A DNA stretch of 64,000 nt from Salvia splendens (Eukaryota > Streptophyta > Magnoliopsida > Lamiales > Lamiaceae): contig NC_056047.1 in the NCBI RefSeq assembly GCF_004379255.2, forward strand, positions 16,940,293-17,004,292, given 5' to 3'. Below are positions 49,574-61,927 of the stretch, piece after piece (position 1 is the first letter of the stretch; every line of letters starts with the position of its first letter). A model generated the notes under the pieces. The model was not told the origin of the DNA and did no database searches. It saw only the letters and a list, made by a program, of their open reading frames with translations. Made by a program: the position numbers and the translations under genes.

Positions 49574-49682
49574 TAATTTTGAAGTTGTAATTTCTAATTT
49601 TTATGTTGTAATTTGTAAATTTTAACTTGTAATTTGTAATTTTAAAGTTGTAATTTGTAATTTTGAAGTTGTAATTTGTATC
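49574..49682 (+). repeat. AT-rich tandem repeat in the hAT 3' region
   Basis: About five imperfect units of roughly 21 bp built on GTTGTAATTTGTAATTTT. It follows the transposase stop and precedes the right repeat array. Confidence 0.75.
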
Positions 49683-49797
49683 AATAAAATTACATTTGTA
49701 CATCGCTTCATTCTAATGTTATTTACGCAAGTTTTTTTACATTTTAAACTTGAATTACAATTTACAAAATGCAAAAAAAAAAAAAAAATCAAAACGA

Positions 49798-49976
49798 ACC
49801 GCCGAACCGGCCGAACCGGCCCGGAACCGGCCCGGAACCGGCCAATCACCGGCGGTTCCACGGTTCACTTGAACCGGCGGTTCCACGGTTCACGAACCGG
49901 AACCGCCACACCTTGGCCGGGCCGGTTCAGGTTCATCAATTTATTGAACCGGAACCGGCGGTTCCGGAACCGTGGT
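49798..49976 (+). repeat. Right subterminal array of the hAT element
   Basis: Repeated GAACCGGCCCGGAACCGG and GGCGGTTCCACGGTTCAC motifs, related to the left array and partly inverted to it. Confidence 0.88.
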
Positions 49977-49992
49977 GACGTCTAATGCAGCT

Positions 49993-50928
49993 GTCATTTA
50001 CTATTTGCCCAATCATTATTCTGTCTACTAAAACTTTTATTAGTAATGTCAACTGATTTAATCAAGCATATTACTAGTTTTGAACTATAAAGACAATTCT
50101 ATATAAAATTGTCCATACACTTAAATAATCACTTCGATTACTGAGAAAAAGATAAAAAAAATAAAAAAAAATGGAGTAATCACTACGATTAAAAAAAACA
50201 AATTGTTTTAGCTAAATTTACTAAATTACGAATTTCCCGGCATATTGAATTTGTTTGATTGAAGAATAAATTAACATTGGAGGATTGAGAAATTTCATGC
50301 CAATTTCCAAGGATCAAGTGTTAACATGGGATTTAAATAATTGTCTTGAGGCTATTTGGAGGATTGAGACATGCCTTTGTATATTAATTTATAATTAAAT
50401 TTGTAGTCGTTTTACGTTGCTCAAACCATCTTATCGTAGTGTGGGTAGAAAATTATTGGTGTTAAAATTTTAATTAGAGTTTTAGTTTTCGATAATTTAA
50501 TTTTTTTCGATCTAATATCGTGATAGGATCAGTGCCATTATATACAATTCACCCAAAATACAAATAATTTCATAACTTTATAATATAAAGAATTATATAA
50601 GCATGGCTTAAATTCTCCCTATTCTTTTTCTTCCCAAATATCTCCCTAAATTAATAAAAAAAAAATTACCTCATATGAATCGTCGTGGTAATTGTTGGTA
50701 GATTCCTCCGACCGATCATACTACCTCATGAATTCCGGCCGGCGGCCACTGTGGAATCTGGCTTGATAGATCATAAGCGCGCCGTGCGCATGTCCTAGCG
50801 TAGAAATTTTTGAAAGGATTAGCATGGTAATCGTTCGGATAATAGTGCTATTTTGCAAATGTAATTATGTTTGTTTGGACGTTATATTGATGAGAATTGA
50901 GATATATATATTAGAAACATGTGTAAAA
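49993..50928. other. AT-rich intergenic DNA
   Basis: No gene or clear repeat boundary. Contains the region just upstream of a solo-LTR-like segment. Confidence 0.5.
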
Positions 50929-51422
50929 TGTGGGAAACCTTTGATGTGACCAAGACCTATGGCCTTTCATCTTAGGTAACCCCCAAATGCATAATGAGGT
51001 ACCTTAATGCCGAGACCTCTCGTGTGGTCACTCCTATCCTATAAATAGGAGTGAGTTTGAGAGATGAAGGACACACCACAACAAGCTTTCTCACTTCTTT
51101 CTCTAGTTATCTACATCATAGTGTGCATTCTAGGAGCATTGCATAGCTCGATTCTCGGAACTCCATCAAGTTCGCCGGTGCCTAGCGGCACGCTAGGAGG
51201 AAGTCGTTTTATCTTTGGGGGCAATACGTCATTCCGTGAGCACTAGCCGGGGCGTAATTTGTCTTGCGGAAAGAGGGCTTTCCTCGACTCGACTTATAAA
51301 TTTGGTTTGTTTTATTTCCGTTGTAATTTTCATTCCTCTTTTTGTTGCAAGTTTCCTTTCGATTGTAATAGTTAGAGTACCGCCTGTATACAGCTTGGGA
51401 ATTTCTTCCATTATTTCCAACA
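50929..51422 (+). repeat. Solo-LTR-like segment, related to the LTR at 61363
   Basis: Contains a CCTATAAATAGG promoter-like motif (about 51039), then CGTTTTATCTTTGGGG, GAGCACTAGCCGGGGCGTA and GTCTTGCGGAAAGAGG, and ends TTTCCAACA. The same ordered motifs occur inverted in the LTR at 61363-62700. No primer site follows and no coding region is attached, so a solo LTR or fragment is likely. The left boundary is uncertain. Confidence 0.6.
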
Positions 51423-52424
51423 ATATATGGATATTCAACCATAGCTTGCTCCACTTATAAGAACTCCAAGAGGTATGGAATAGAAGAAAATAAATTATCT
51501 AATTCTAAAATAAGAGTATTTCAGAAATAGATATTTTAGGAAATTGATTATTTCGCTAACAATTTTCTTATCCTGCACATATATCTAGAAATACCGGTTT
51601 TTTGTTTTCACTAGTTCCTCAATTTCCAATTTCCTTTTGTTCAAAGATAAAAATTTTATGTATATTTGGATGCATTACACAAAACTTATTTTAGATATAT
51701 TGTGTTAGGACATGATGTCAATGTCTAGATTCAAACTCATATTTAATGACATATATTTGTTGATATATAATTTGCATATTAATATGTCACGTTAATTTCA
51801 ATCAGTGGGAAATGAGAATATGAAAATTTAATTCATGACGGTCTTATATATATACTAGACTTGCCCTTAGATTAAACGGATTATGAAAATTTTACTTATT
51901 ATTGTATCTCATTTAATATATAATCACTATTTACTTAGTTTAATTAATTCAATAAAAGACAAGTCTTTTGTGTAATGGACTAAAAAGAATATAAATACGA
52001 CATACGCCAATTGTAATTGCAAATGCCAATAAAAACATAGATATTAATTCCAACAAATTATAGCTTCAAAATTGCATATTTTACGAGGATTCAGTCTCGC
52101 ATATTTCCATGTTATTAAAATGAAACATTATATTTAAATGTTGTAGAAATTAACAATCGAATAATGTGTGTGGATGGTAATATGACCACGTTCAATCTAC
52201 TTCACAAATTAAAATCACATATATCTAATTAAATCCAAAAATAGAAAATAAATAAATGTCGGCATCTGATCACACCATCACGGTACACACCACAACCCTA
52301 ATATGGAAAATTCACTAAATTCCAATCTCTCTCTCTCTCATATATGCAATTAGGAGTAATATGTTTATAGGAACATGATCAATATAAAAATTAATTTCAA
52401 TACAAAATCCAGATAAACTAACTA

Positions 52425-52697
52425 CTCTCTCCGTCCGGCATTAGGAGTCCCAGTTGATCATTTTCATCCGTCCGGCATTAAGAGTCCCGGTTAGACATTT
52501 CCATAAAAAGTGAAATAAAAATATTATAAAATAAAATACTAAAAAGCACAAGTAAAAACACATCCAAAGAATAAAGCAAATAATAATGCAAATGGGTCCC
52601 ACATTCCATTATCACACACTCCAATTATTACATACTCAAACATTTCTTAAAACTCACACCTGACTCAACCGGGACTTTTAATGCCGGACGGAGGTAG
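52425..52697. mobile_element. Stowaway-like MITE with a doubled left end
   Basis: CTCTCTCCGTCCGGCATTAG at the left is inverted as TAATGCCGGACGGAGGTAG at the right, with TA on both sides. The left terminal motif CCGTCCGGCATTA is repeated about 38 bp further in. Confidence 0.85.
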
Positions 52698-53225
52698 TAT
52701 GAGATTTGGTAATTTAATGGTAAAAAATTAAATAAAAACATGGAGGGCCATTATAAAGTAGTTTTAGGTCATATTATAAAAATCAGGCGTGAGGTCATGT
52801 TAAGATCGTTTTATGTCATCTTTACTATAATGACCTAAATAAAAGCTAACAATGACCTAAAAATGACCTATGCATGCGTGGTTCTGTATTCCTATATTAA
52901 AAATGAGTTTTGTATAGATCAAAAGCAGTTGTTTGTATGTATAAAGATGTTTTATAAACTCTACTTAGAAATTCATGGTAATACATGACTAAGTAATTAG
53001 TTGGTGAAGTAATGAATAAAAAAAATGAAATTCTCGTTATTCTCGTTAGTTGTGGAACTAAGTAATGAATTCATGAATTTTGAATCCGGACCATCGATAA
53101 ATTTAACAAAGTGATGAATCTAGAAAATGGATCCTTGATCATATTATAAAATAATTTTCTATTTTATTCAATCCCTATATAGATATATACTGTATTGTAT
53201 ATTCAGAGAAAGAGAGAGAGCTACT

Positions 53226-53341
53226 AATTCAATTAATATTTTAGCTTGCGCGCGTACTGTTTATACAAATCAATAGATTATTTTACACCTCAATTAATAT
53301 TGTCATATTATACTTATTTATTCAATGTGCTTTATTAATTC
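53226..53341 (+). repeat. Left copy of a short direct duplication flanking the copia element
   Basis: AATTCAATTA, then AATCAATAGATTATT, CCTCAATTAATAT and TTATTCAATGTGCTTT occur here in the same order as at 58523-58668, across the element. The two copies are diverged, so they predate the insertion. Confidence 0.7.
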
Positions 53342-53552
53342 TGTTTGTAAGACTCGGTAGTATGGTATGATTAGAATCGGTGTATATTTCTCATATTTTT
53401 TTACATTGTACATAACATCAATATATAGGATTGAGGGCTCATCTATATGGTAAACCTAATTAACATAATTACATTGATCCCAAATCTCCTATAATTGGTA
53501 AAGATTGATCCTTGTAAATCTTCCCTTTGATCCGGCGCAATCTTCTCCAACA
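53342..53552 (-). repeat. 3' LTR of the second copia element
   Basis: TGTTTGTAAG..TTCTCCAACA on the + strand, 211 bp, bounded by AATTC on its outer side. Confidence 0.92.
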
Positions 53553-53564
53553 CTCCCCCTCAAG

Positions 53565-56500
53565 TTAAGTGACGGGGTTACCGATGCTCAACTTGCACAA
53601 TACTTCTCGGAATAGTTTCGAGTTCACTGCCTTTGTAAGAATGTCCGCCAACTGATCTTCAGACTTGACAAACGGCATCTCCACTATCTTTGCTTCAATA
53701 TTCTCCTTTATGAAGTGTCTGTCGACTTCAACATGCTTGGTTCGATCATGCTGGACCGGATTCTCCGAAATGCTGATGGCCGCCTTGTTATCGCAAAACA
53801 GTTTGCAGGTCTCTGATGATTCTAGGCTCAACTCTTTCATAATCCTCCTTAGCCATAGTAGTTCCGTCAATCCACTTTTGATTCCGCGAAATTCTGCCTC
53901 CGCGCTCGATAGTGCCACCACCTTCTGTTTCTTACTTCTCCACGTCACAAGATTACCTCCAACAAAGGTGAAGTATCCTGCGGTTGACTTCCTATCATTC
54001 GGATTTCCAGCCCAATCCGCGTCAGTAAACCCATGAATCTCCAAGTTCCCATGTTTCTCAAACAGCAGTCCGTGTTCTGCAGTCCCTTTTAAGTATCGTA
54101 CAATCCGCAATGCTGCCTCCCAATGTTCTTCTTGAGGTGCATGCATGAACTGGCTTACAACTCCCACAGCATACGCGATGTCTGGTCTTGTGTGTGACAG
54201 ATAGATCAATTTTCCAACCAACCTCTGATATCTCCCCCTGTCGGCAAGTCTTGCGTCTTTCCTTATTTGTAGCCCATGATTTTGGACCATTGGGGTGTCC
54301 GCAGGCTTACAGTCCACCATTCCCACTTCTGCCAAAAGATCGAGGATGTATTTCCTCTGATTTATGAAGATTCCCTTCTTCGATCTTAGCACTTCTATCC
54401 CCAGGAAGTATTTGAGGAGTCCTAGATCCTTCATCTCGAACTCTTTGAACAAGTTCTTCCTTAACTCGACCATCTCTTCAGTATCATCCCCAGTGATAAT
54501 CATGTCATCTACATATATGATCAGACACGTAATTTTACCTCCTCTCTTCTTAATAAACAATGTGTGATCAGAGTTACTCTGTTGATATCCATACTTCTTC
54601 ATCACCTCGGTGAACCTCCCGAACCACGCCCTAGGAGACTGCTTGAGCCCTTACAATGTCTTCTTCAGCTGGCATACTTCTCCATCTTGGAACTCACTAG
54701 CAAAGCCTGGTGGGGGTTCCATGAAGACGGGTTTTGGTAGCTCTCCGTGCAAGAAGGCATTAGTTACGTCGAACTGGTGAAGCGGCCAATCCTTGTTTGC
54801 AGCGATTGAGAACAAGACCCTCACAGTATTGATTTTTGCCACAGGTGAGAAGGTTTCATCATAATCGATCCCATGTGTCTGAGTGTACCCTTTAGCCACT
54901 AGTCTGGCCTTGTATCTTTCCACCGTGCCATCTGGTCTCCGTTTTATCGTGAACACCCATCTACACCCAACTGTCCTTACTCCTTCAGGTAGCTTGCTCT
55001 TCACCCATGTACTGTTTCTCATTAGTGCCCTCATTTCAGTAAGCATAGCATCCTTCCAATGTTTATGTTTCATTGCTTCCTCTGCCGATCGTGGAATTTC
55101 CTCTTCCTCATATAGTGCGGCTTCGAAAGCCCGTGCCATTTTCGCCAAATTGCCTTGCACGAAATTTGCTACTCCATAACGACTCTTCTTTCCAATCTTT
55201 TCAGGGGAGTATCTCTTTGGCGGTACCCCTCTTGTGGTTCGATGGGGGAGAACATACCCTCCAGTATCACTGTCAATCGTATTATCTTCTTCGGAGAAAT
55301 CTGGACTCAAGGGGTTAGGAGGAACTGTATTTTCACCAGGAATAGGTTCAGGAATTACCTCGGATATCATCGGATGAGGATCTGGGGACCGCGGATGAGA
55401 TGACTCTTGTGGTGAGACTTGCTCGGCGGCAATGACAACTGGTTCGGTTGGACCCTCAATCGAAGAGTTTGGAAGTGGCACAACCCAACTTAGATAGTCC
55501 GATGAACTACCTGAATCACTCTCCCCCTGACTACTAAGGTGGGTGTGGTAGAAAAATTCGGTTTCTAGGAAGTTGCAGTTCATGGTGGTGATGATCTTTT
55601 TCGTGGTAGGGTCAAAACACCTGTATCCCTTCTGATTTATCCCATACCCGACAAAAGCACATTTTGTTGCACAAGGTGATAGTTTGGTTCTCTCGTGTTT
55701 TGGGATATGGACATAGACGGTGCAGCCAAAGACTTTGGGTGAGAGGTTCAGATGTTGGGGAATTTTGGTCTTTTTGGAGAGGATATCGAGGGGGGTTTTT
55801 TTGTTGAGGATTTTGGTAGGGAGACGGTTCATGAGGTAGACGGATGTTGCTATTGCTTCAGGCCAGAAGTGTTTGGGTACCCTGGATTCGATCATGAGAG
55901 CCCGGGTGATTTCAAGGATAGTTCTGTTTTTCCTCTCGGCTACCCCATTTTGTTCGGGTGTGTAGGCACAGGATGTTTGATGGATCATTCCATTATCCTT
56001 ACAAAATTGGGCCATAGAATTGTTAACAAACTCCCTCCCATTATCGGACCTAAGGGTTTTGATAGTGGTGTGAAACTGGGTTTGGATCATTTTATAGAAC
56101 AGGATAAATTTTTCCACAACTTCAGATTTACGTTTTAAAAAATATATCCAAGTCATTCTTGTGCAATCATCCACAAATATCACAAAATATAGAAAACTAC
56201 CCCCACCAAAAATTGGTGCAGGACCCCACACATCAGCATGTACTAAGGAAAAAATATCATTCATACGGGTATTGGTAAGCTTAAAAGACTGTCTATGGCT
56301 CTTAGCCAAAACACATGTTTCACAGGAAAAATCGGTAGGAATAGAAATGTTTGGAAAAAGAAGTTTAAAATAACCAGGAGAAGGGTGCCCTAGTCTTCGG
56401 TGCCACAGCCAAAGTTCTTGTTTTGTGGTTCCGTGAGCCAGCATTGCATTGCCATGTTGAGCTATCTCATCCACGTAGTAAAGTCCCTGTTTCTCAGTGC

Positions 56501-58199
56501 CACGCCCAAGAATCCTCTTCGTCTGAATATCCTGTAATATACAGAAAGTGGGGTGCATTAGAAGCGTACAGTTTAATTCTCTAGTCACATGACTAATAGA
56601 CATCAATCTCTGAGATAACGTAGGAACATGCAGGCAATTTGACAAACATAGAGTAGGAGATATATCAATAGTTCCCGACCCAACGACAGTAATCAACTCT
56701 CCATTTGCAGTTCTGATAAATGTATTAGTAACTTCACCATAGCTACTAAAATCACTCCTATCGGGGGTCATTGTATCCGTGGCTCCACAATCAAAAATCC
56801 AACCCTTATTGCTCGTTTTATCCTTAATACAGACATGAAATGCAGCGGAAACAGTTTCTAATGGTGCAAAAGGGTTGTTTGACACAAAACTGCAAATATG
56901 TGGGCTTTTTCGAGAATTTCCAACATTCTGGGGTTGTACTTGATAATTTATAGGATCTGGGGGTCTAAATGAGATATCATGGGGTCCGATTTGCAATACT
57001 CGTTTCTGCTTGGGGTCAAGATATGAATAAGAGAAATTACTAGGGTTTGGCTTAAAGCCAAACCCTTTACCTCCATAAGCGCCGCCGTTCGTTCTCCTCA
57101 GCTCCTCCGCCCTCTCGGCGAAATTGCCGACTCCACGCACGCCGTCGCCGCCGGTCGAGGCTCCAGCCGATGATTTCCCTTGGCTAATCGCCTGTGCTTC
57201 CCGATTTCCGGCACCAATTCTCGCGGGATGATGCCCCTTCTCGTCTACGCTGACCGCAAGCTTTGCCTGAGCTCTCTCCTTTTGTTTCTCCTCCCACCAC
57301 TCCGGATATCCGATTAGAAGGAAGCATTCTTCCCGGGAGTGCCTCGGTTTTCCGCAATGTGAGCAGATTAGCCGGGATTTATCCGGCCTGCTTCCCGGGC
57401 GGTGATTGGTCGTGGTGGGTCGAGGTGGTCCGCGCGAGTTGGGGCGTTGGTTCTGGGCCGCGAGTCCGAACCCAATTCCTCCGGTTGTTGAATCGGCTGT
57501 TTTGCCGTCGTCGTCTCCGGTGGGTGGAGGGGCTGTGTTGATGCTCCTCCGGGCAGCCTCCCTCTTCACCCAGCCGTAGGCTTCTTCGAGTGGCATCTCT
57601 GGTCCGTCCTTGAGGATATCCCTCCGGATTGAATCATATTCTGGATTCAACCCTGTTAGAAATTTGATTAGCCGCTTGTTGTTGGAGAATTCTCGAAATT
57701 GGGCGACGCCCTTGTCGCAACAAGTGACTGGTTGCTTCTGGCAGCGGTCAATATTGATCCACAGCCCGTTTATTTTCCGATAATATGTCTCTAGATCGAG
57801 ATTTCCTTGCCTGATGTTGATTGCTTTTTCCTCCAGGTCGTAGATGAGATACGGGTCCGCCTTGCTCTCGTAGGTCACCCTCAGGCTATCCCACAATGCC
57901 TTCGAGGTTTGGTGATGCGCAAAGTCGGCGATGATATCGTCTTCGATATTGTCGACGATCCATGAAAAAACGACTAGGTCGTCCTCTTCCCAGTCCTCGT
58001 ACCCCTTGCTCCCGGGTTCAGGGGGCTCGTTCCTGATGTACGAGTAGGCTCCTCGGCCTCCGATCTTCACCTTCATCAATCTGGACCAAATCGGGTAGTT
58101 TCTCCCGTTTAGCTTGAATGCAACAGTGATGTTCTTACTGTCCCTTAACTTTGATGCTTTCTGATCTACTTTCTTTTCATCATCTGTGGTATCTGACAT
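53565..58199 (-). pseudogene. Copia gag-pol polyprotein with one stop codon
   Basis: One 1,545-codon frame on the minus strand, stopped only at codon 1,183 (TAA at 54653-54651), where KKTL/GLKQSPRAW shows that a tyrosine is expected. Order: gag with NGRNYPIWSRLMKVKI and a CCHC knuckle CSHCGKPRHSREEC; protease with FDCGATDTM (DCGA rather than the usual DSGA); integrase with HRRLGH..CETC, HADVWGP, RSDNGREF and ERKNRTILE; reverse transcriptase, broken shortly after its start region and resuming to IYVDDMIITGDD; RNase H with TDADWAG, SSAEAEFRG and FCDNKAAI. Full copia layout as known for the family. The stop removes most of reverse transcriptase and RNase H from any product that starts at gag. 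Confidence 0.93.
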
Positions 58200-58299
58200 G
58201 GTTTCTGGTGTAGGGTTGATTTCTGTGTTTGATTTTGGCTAAAGGATCGAGATTTTGGTATTGGCTATGATGATATTGTTCTGAGCCACAATTAAACCT

Positions 58300-58311
58300 G
58301 CTCTGAGGCCA
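58300..58311 (-). other. Primer-binding site, variant
   Basis: The minus strand reads TGGCCTCAGAGC directly next to the 5' LTR: the tRNA-Met-type site with two changes from TGGTATCAGAGC. Confidence 0.8.
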
Positions 58312-58522
58312 TGTTTGTAAGACTCGGTAGTATGGTATGATTAGAATCGGTGTATATTTCTCATATTTTTTTACATTGTACATAACATCAATATATAGGA
58401 TTGAGGGCTCATCTATATGGTAAACCTAATTAACATAATTACATTGATCACAAATCTCCTATAATTGGTAAAGATTGATCCTTGTAAATCTTCCCTTTGA
58501 TCCGGCGCAATCTTCTCCAACA
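58312..58522 (-). repeat. 5' LTR of the second copia element
   Basis: 211 bp, one visible mismatch to the other LTR, followed outside by the AATTC target duplication. Confidence 0.92.
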
Positions 58523-58668
58523 AATTCAATTAGCATGCATACATATTTTACAGATTAAATCAATAGATTATTACTTTATTGTCCATGCATGTCTAAGTGT
58601 GTATACCTCAAATTAATATAGTCTCCTCTTACTTGGTGTACGTTCATTTATTCAATGTGCTTTTCCAA
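58523..58668 (+). repeat. Right copy of the flanking direct duplication
   Basis: Shares AATTCAATTA, AAATCAATAGATTATT, CCTCAAATTAATAT and TTATTCAATGTGCTTT with 53226-53341 in the same order. Confidence 0.7.
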
Positions 58669-61362
58669 AACAAGTTAACTTGACTTATAGTAGTAATTAA
58701 GTAGATGGAATAATTTAATTGGCCCTTCTAAGTAAGTAGTGCACCACTTGCACTTTCAATTGCAACTTCCCCTGAAAAAAAGAGGAAGTTTAATTCTCAT
58801 AAATAATAGTGAATGCAATGTATCTATGATTTAGACACGATATCAAATTTGTTATTTTTAGATATACAAATGTGTGGTTTCAAATATGATATGCATCATG
58901 CCATGTATACCTAACCGGCTACCCCACATTTCCCACGCTTTTGCTATAAAAGAAATTAACCAATATATGAATTTCTCGAATAAAGTGATAATTCCAAAAC
59001 AAATTAATTCAATTCATTTTCAAGATCTTTGGTCGGCAATATGATGTGATGTCCATACTTAATTTTGTGCTATAAATTGATACTATTGTTTTATTTAGTA
59101 TGATTATTTATGAAGTTTTAATTGTATAATAACTTTTCATTCCGCCACCTTTTCACCGTGTGCCGAGTTTAGCAAACACTGAAATTTCTCTATGACGATT
59201 GAATTAACAATTTATTACTATATTTTTTATAAGGATAATTCATTCGACACTCTCTAGTCATGAGTCATGACTATATACCCTATTCCAAATTAAATTTATG
59301 ATTTTGACTATAGAAACTTTGCATTCGTCATTCGTCACAGCCGAATTAATATTGGGGTGAGTGGAAATTATATTTTCTATAATGGATATATAGATACGTA
59401 GAGAGAGAACAAGTGGCTAGCATGCATATTGAATGACTATTCCAATTTCCAAGTGCCAAAACTCTCAATTTATTTGTTCTCATACGTCTAAAAGTAGAAA
59501 TCTTGGCTCTTTGGACATTGATTCCATCACTAAAAATGCTAGGGCCTTGAATTACTCGTGAAAAATTTAATGCCTGAACCATAAAAGATTAAATAGTAGT
59601 ATTTTACATTATTAAGAAAATTTTCTTAATAATTTAGTACTCCATAAAATATACTACTCCTACTGTATAATCATTTTTGGTTTCAACATGGTTTCGGTTT
59701 ATGTATTTGATCTCCTTTTCAGCATAAGATTGTATTTGAAGCAATGTTGTAGTTAGAGAAAATAAACACAAGAGTATATCAAGTTGATCTTAGAATTTAA
59801 GTAAACCAAATTTCTTTATATTTTTTAATCATAAACTTGAATTTTGTGTGTGTTATTTGTACAAAAGTTTTTATCGCCAAATCAAATCTAAGAAAATTAT
59901 CATAAGAAAGTCTCAAGTTCAGATATAAAAATATACATTATATTGTTTAATTATTGAAATAATAATACTGAGATTAAGATATAGTATGACAAAAACAAAT
60001 TTAGTTATGAACATATATATCTACTAGGAGATGAATGACGTATTTGAAATGCTACTAATCGATGGATAATATATTATGGAGCACATATAGTAGAAATGTT
60101 ATGAAGCGATCTCTTTTACTTGTGATACAATTAAAGTCGTATTATAGTTTTATTATTTTTCTACGTTTAACTAATTATGATAAAAATGTGATAAATTGAC
60201 CGTCTGAAAATAAATTCTTGCTACCTCGTTGATCATATCCAAACCTTCTGTTATGAAATGGCAATTGGTCTTGCATCACATTCTACATTTTGCGTTCTAC
60301 ACAAGGAAGCCCCCATTGAATTTAATTTTTTAATGTTTAATTTTTTCTTGTAAAGTTTTTAAATTTATCCAAATTGTATATAAATTTTACTCAAAAGCCT
60401 CTATTGATGATCTATATTACTCAAAAATACACTTTCAAATAAAATTTAGAAAAATTAGCCCCTACTAATGCTTGTTATTTTCAGCATCCTCTCATGTTTA
60501 AAATTGTGAAGAAAATTTATTGAAACATGAATTATTACACTTTTATAAAAGTATTAATTTTATAATTGAATATGAGTGTATTGATTTAACAGAGTGTGGT
60601 ATCTGTTTATAAAAATAAAAAAATAAATGTAATTTTAAATCTTGCGAAATTAGACATTATTTGGGTCACATATATATATTTTTGCGTGTATGCGATTTTT
60701 TCACGTAACCTCAAGCTAGGTTTCGGTGGTGCTAATTAACTCTTAAATATATGTATTCTACTAGAATTAAATTGTTCCTCATCTAGTTGCAATATGTCCA
60801 TCTATTGGAAACTTTATTTTGTTTCCATCTAACCTTTTAGATTCTTTCAACTGGCTTTTAAATTTGGATGCTTTCCAATTAGGTGAATAGCAAGCACATT
60901 ACCAACTTAATTAAATTATTCGAAAAAGAAATGTAAGGTGTATAGTCGTTCCTTTACTTCAATTATAATTTTATTGTTTTGAGAAATGTATGTTATTAGG
61001 TTAAAAGTTTAAATTTTTGCTTACATTAAATTCGAGTTGTTATATTTTGACTTAGGTCAAGATTAGGTCGTTGGCAAGATGAAAATGAATGGAATGAAAT
61101 CAAATCAAATTAATTAATAATAAGCAAAACCTCACATAGGTATACGAACTTCTGCTTTACAATTAAAAAAATATTTTTGGGTACCCACGGAAAAATTAAT
61201 ACTACTATATTGATATAATTGTCTCCTTTAATTTGATCACCATCAGTTTCTCTAAAGATTTTATGTAGAATCATTGACTTGACCTTCTCGTCTCACTAAA
61301 AGATCTGCTTTGACCTTCTTGTCTCAGCACCATGAATAAATTTTGGGAGTGATCTTAATTAA
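58669..61362. other. AT-rich intergenic DNA, nothing recognised
   Basis: About 2.7 kb without a supported open frame, transposon ends or tandem repeats. Short poly-A/T runs and scattered stop codons in all frames suggest old, decayed sequence. Confidence 0.5.
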
Positions 61363-61927
61363 TGTTGGTTGAAACTTGATTAATAACTATGATACAGAGA
61401 TACACTAACCGGGCATAAAACAACCCAATGAAGAACGGAGAAATTAAACGGAAAATAAATTGAATTGAAAATACAAAACAGAATTCGAAACAATAAACCG
61501 TAAAGATGTAAGCCGAGTCGAGGAGTCCTCTTTCCGCAAGACGAGATACGCCCCGGTAGTGCTCTCGGTTTGGCATGTCGTCCCCAAAGATAAAACGGCT
61601 TCGTCTCTGAAGTAGCAGCACCGCTAACAACAGAGCTCCGGCGAACGGGAGTAAAGCGGGGGCAGAGCTTCGACGGGAAGATATGCAGAGAGGGAGAGAG
61701 CGTGTATGCAAGAATGCTTGTGTATGTTATGTCTAGAATGCAATGGATGCATGCCTATTTATAGGCCAAGTCCACCTGTAGGGCATTGATGGAGTCAACA
61801 GCCATTATGTGTGCCATGATGGCTTGACCGTAACCGCCGGGGGTTACTGACTGGTGCACTAGCCAGTGGGAGCTGAAGAGACACGACGCACCTGGACATA
61901 CTACACGACGGGATACACCATGGACCC

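Larger units (their letters stand above)
47400..49984 (+). mobile_element. hAT element with internal deletion
   Basis: Ends AGACATCACC and GGTGACGTCTA are inverted repeats. The 8-bp ATGCAGCT occurs directly outside both (47392-47399 and 49985-49992), the target-duplication length of the hAT superfamily. A truncated hAT transposase frame lies inside. Both subterminal regions are packed with GGCGGTTCC/GGAACCGCC-type motifs. 2,585 bp, non-autonomous. Confidence 0.92.
51423..53341. other. AT-rich intergenic DNA with one MITE
   Basis: No gene supported. It holds a MITE (52425-52697), and near 52765-52875 a cluster of direct and inverted ATGACCTAA/TTAGGTCAT motifs that may be another short repeat. 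Confidence 0.5.
53342..58522 (-). mobile_element. Nearly intact Ty1/copia element
   Basis: LTRs of 211 bp (53342-53552 and 58312-58522) differ at one position that I could see (CCCAAATC against CACAAATC). AATTC flanks both ends. On the minus strand a primer site (58311-58300) adjoins the 5' LTR, the gag-pol frame runs 58199-53565, and the polypurine tract TTGAGGGGGAGTG precedes the 3' LTR. The only coding break found is one stop codon. LTR similarity indicates a recent insertion. Confidence 0.93.

Noticed and set aside
57263..57541. Plus-strand open frame in the second copia element
   Set aside because: Antisense shadow of the gag region.
61355..61711. Minus-strand 118-codon open frame with hydrophobic stretches
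   Set aside because: It is inside the LTR of the third copia element and overlaps its R/U5-like module; the apparent membrane segments come from T-rich sequence.
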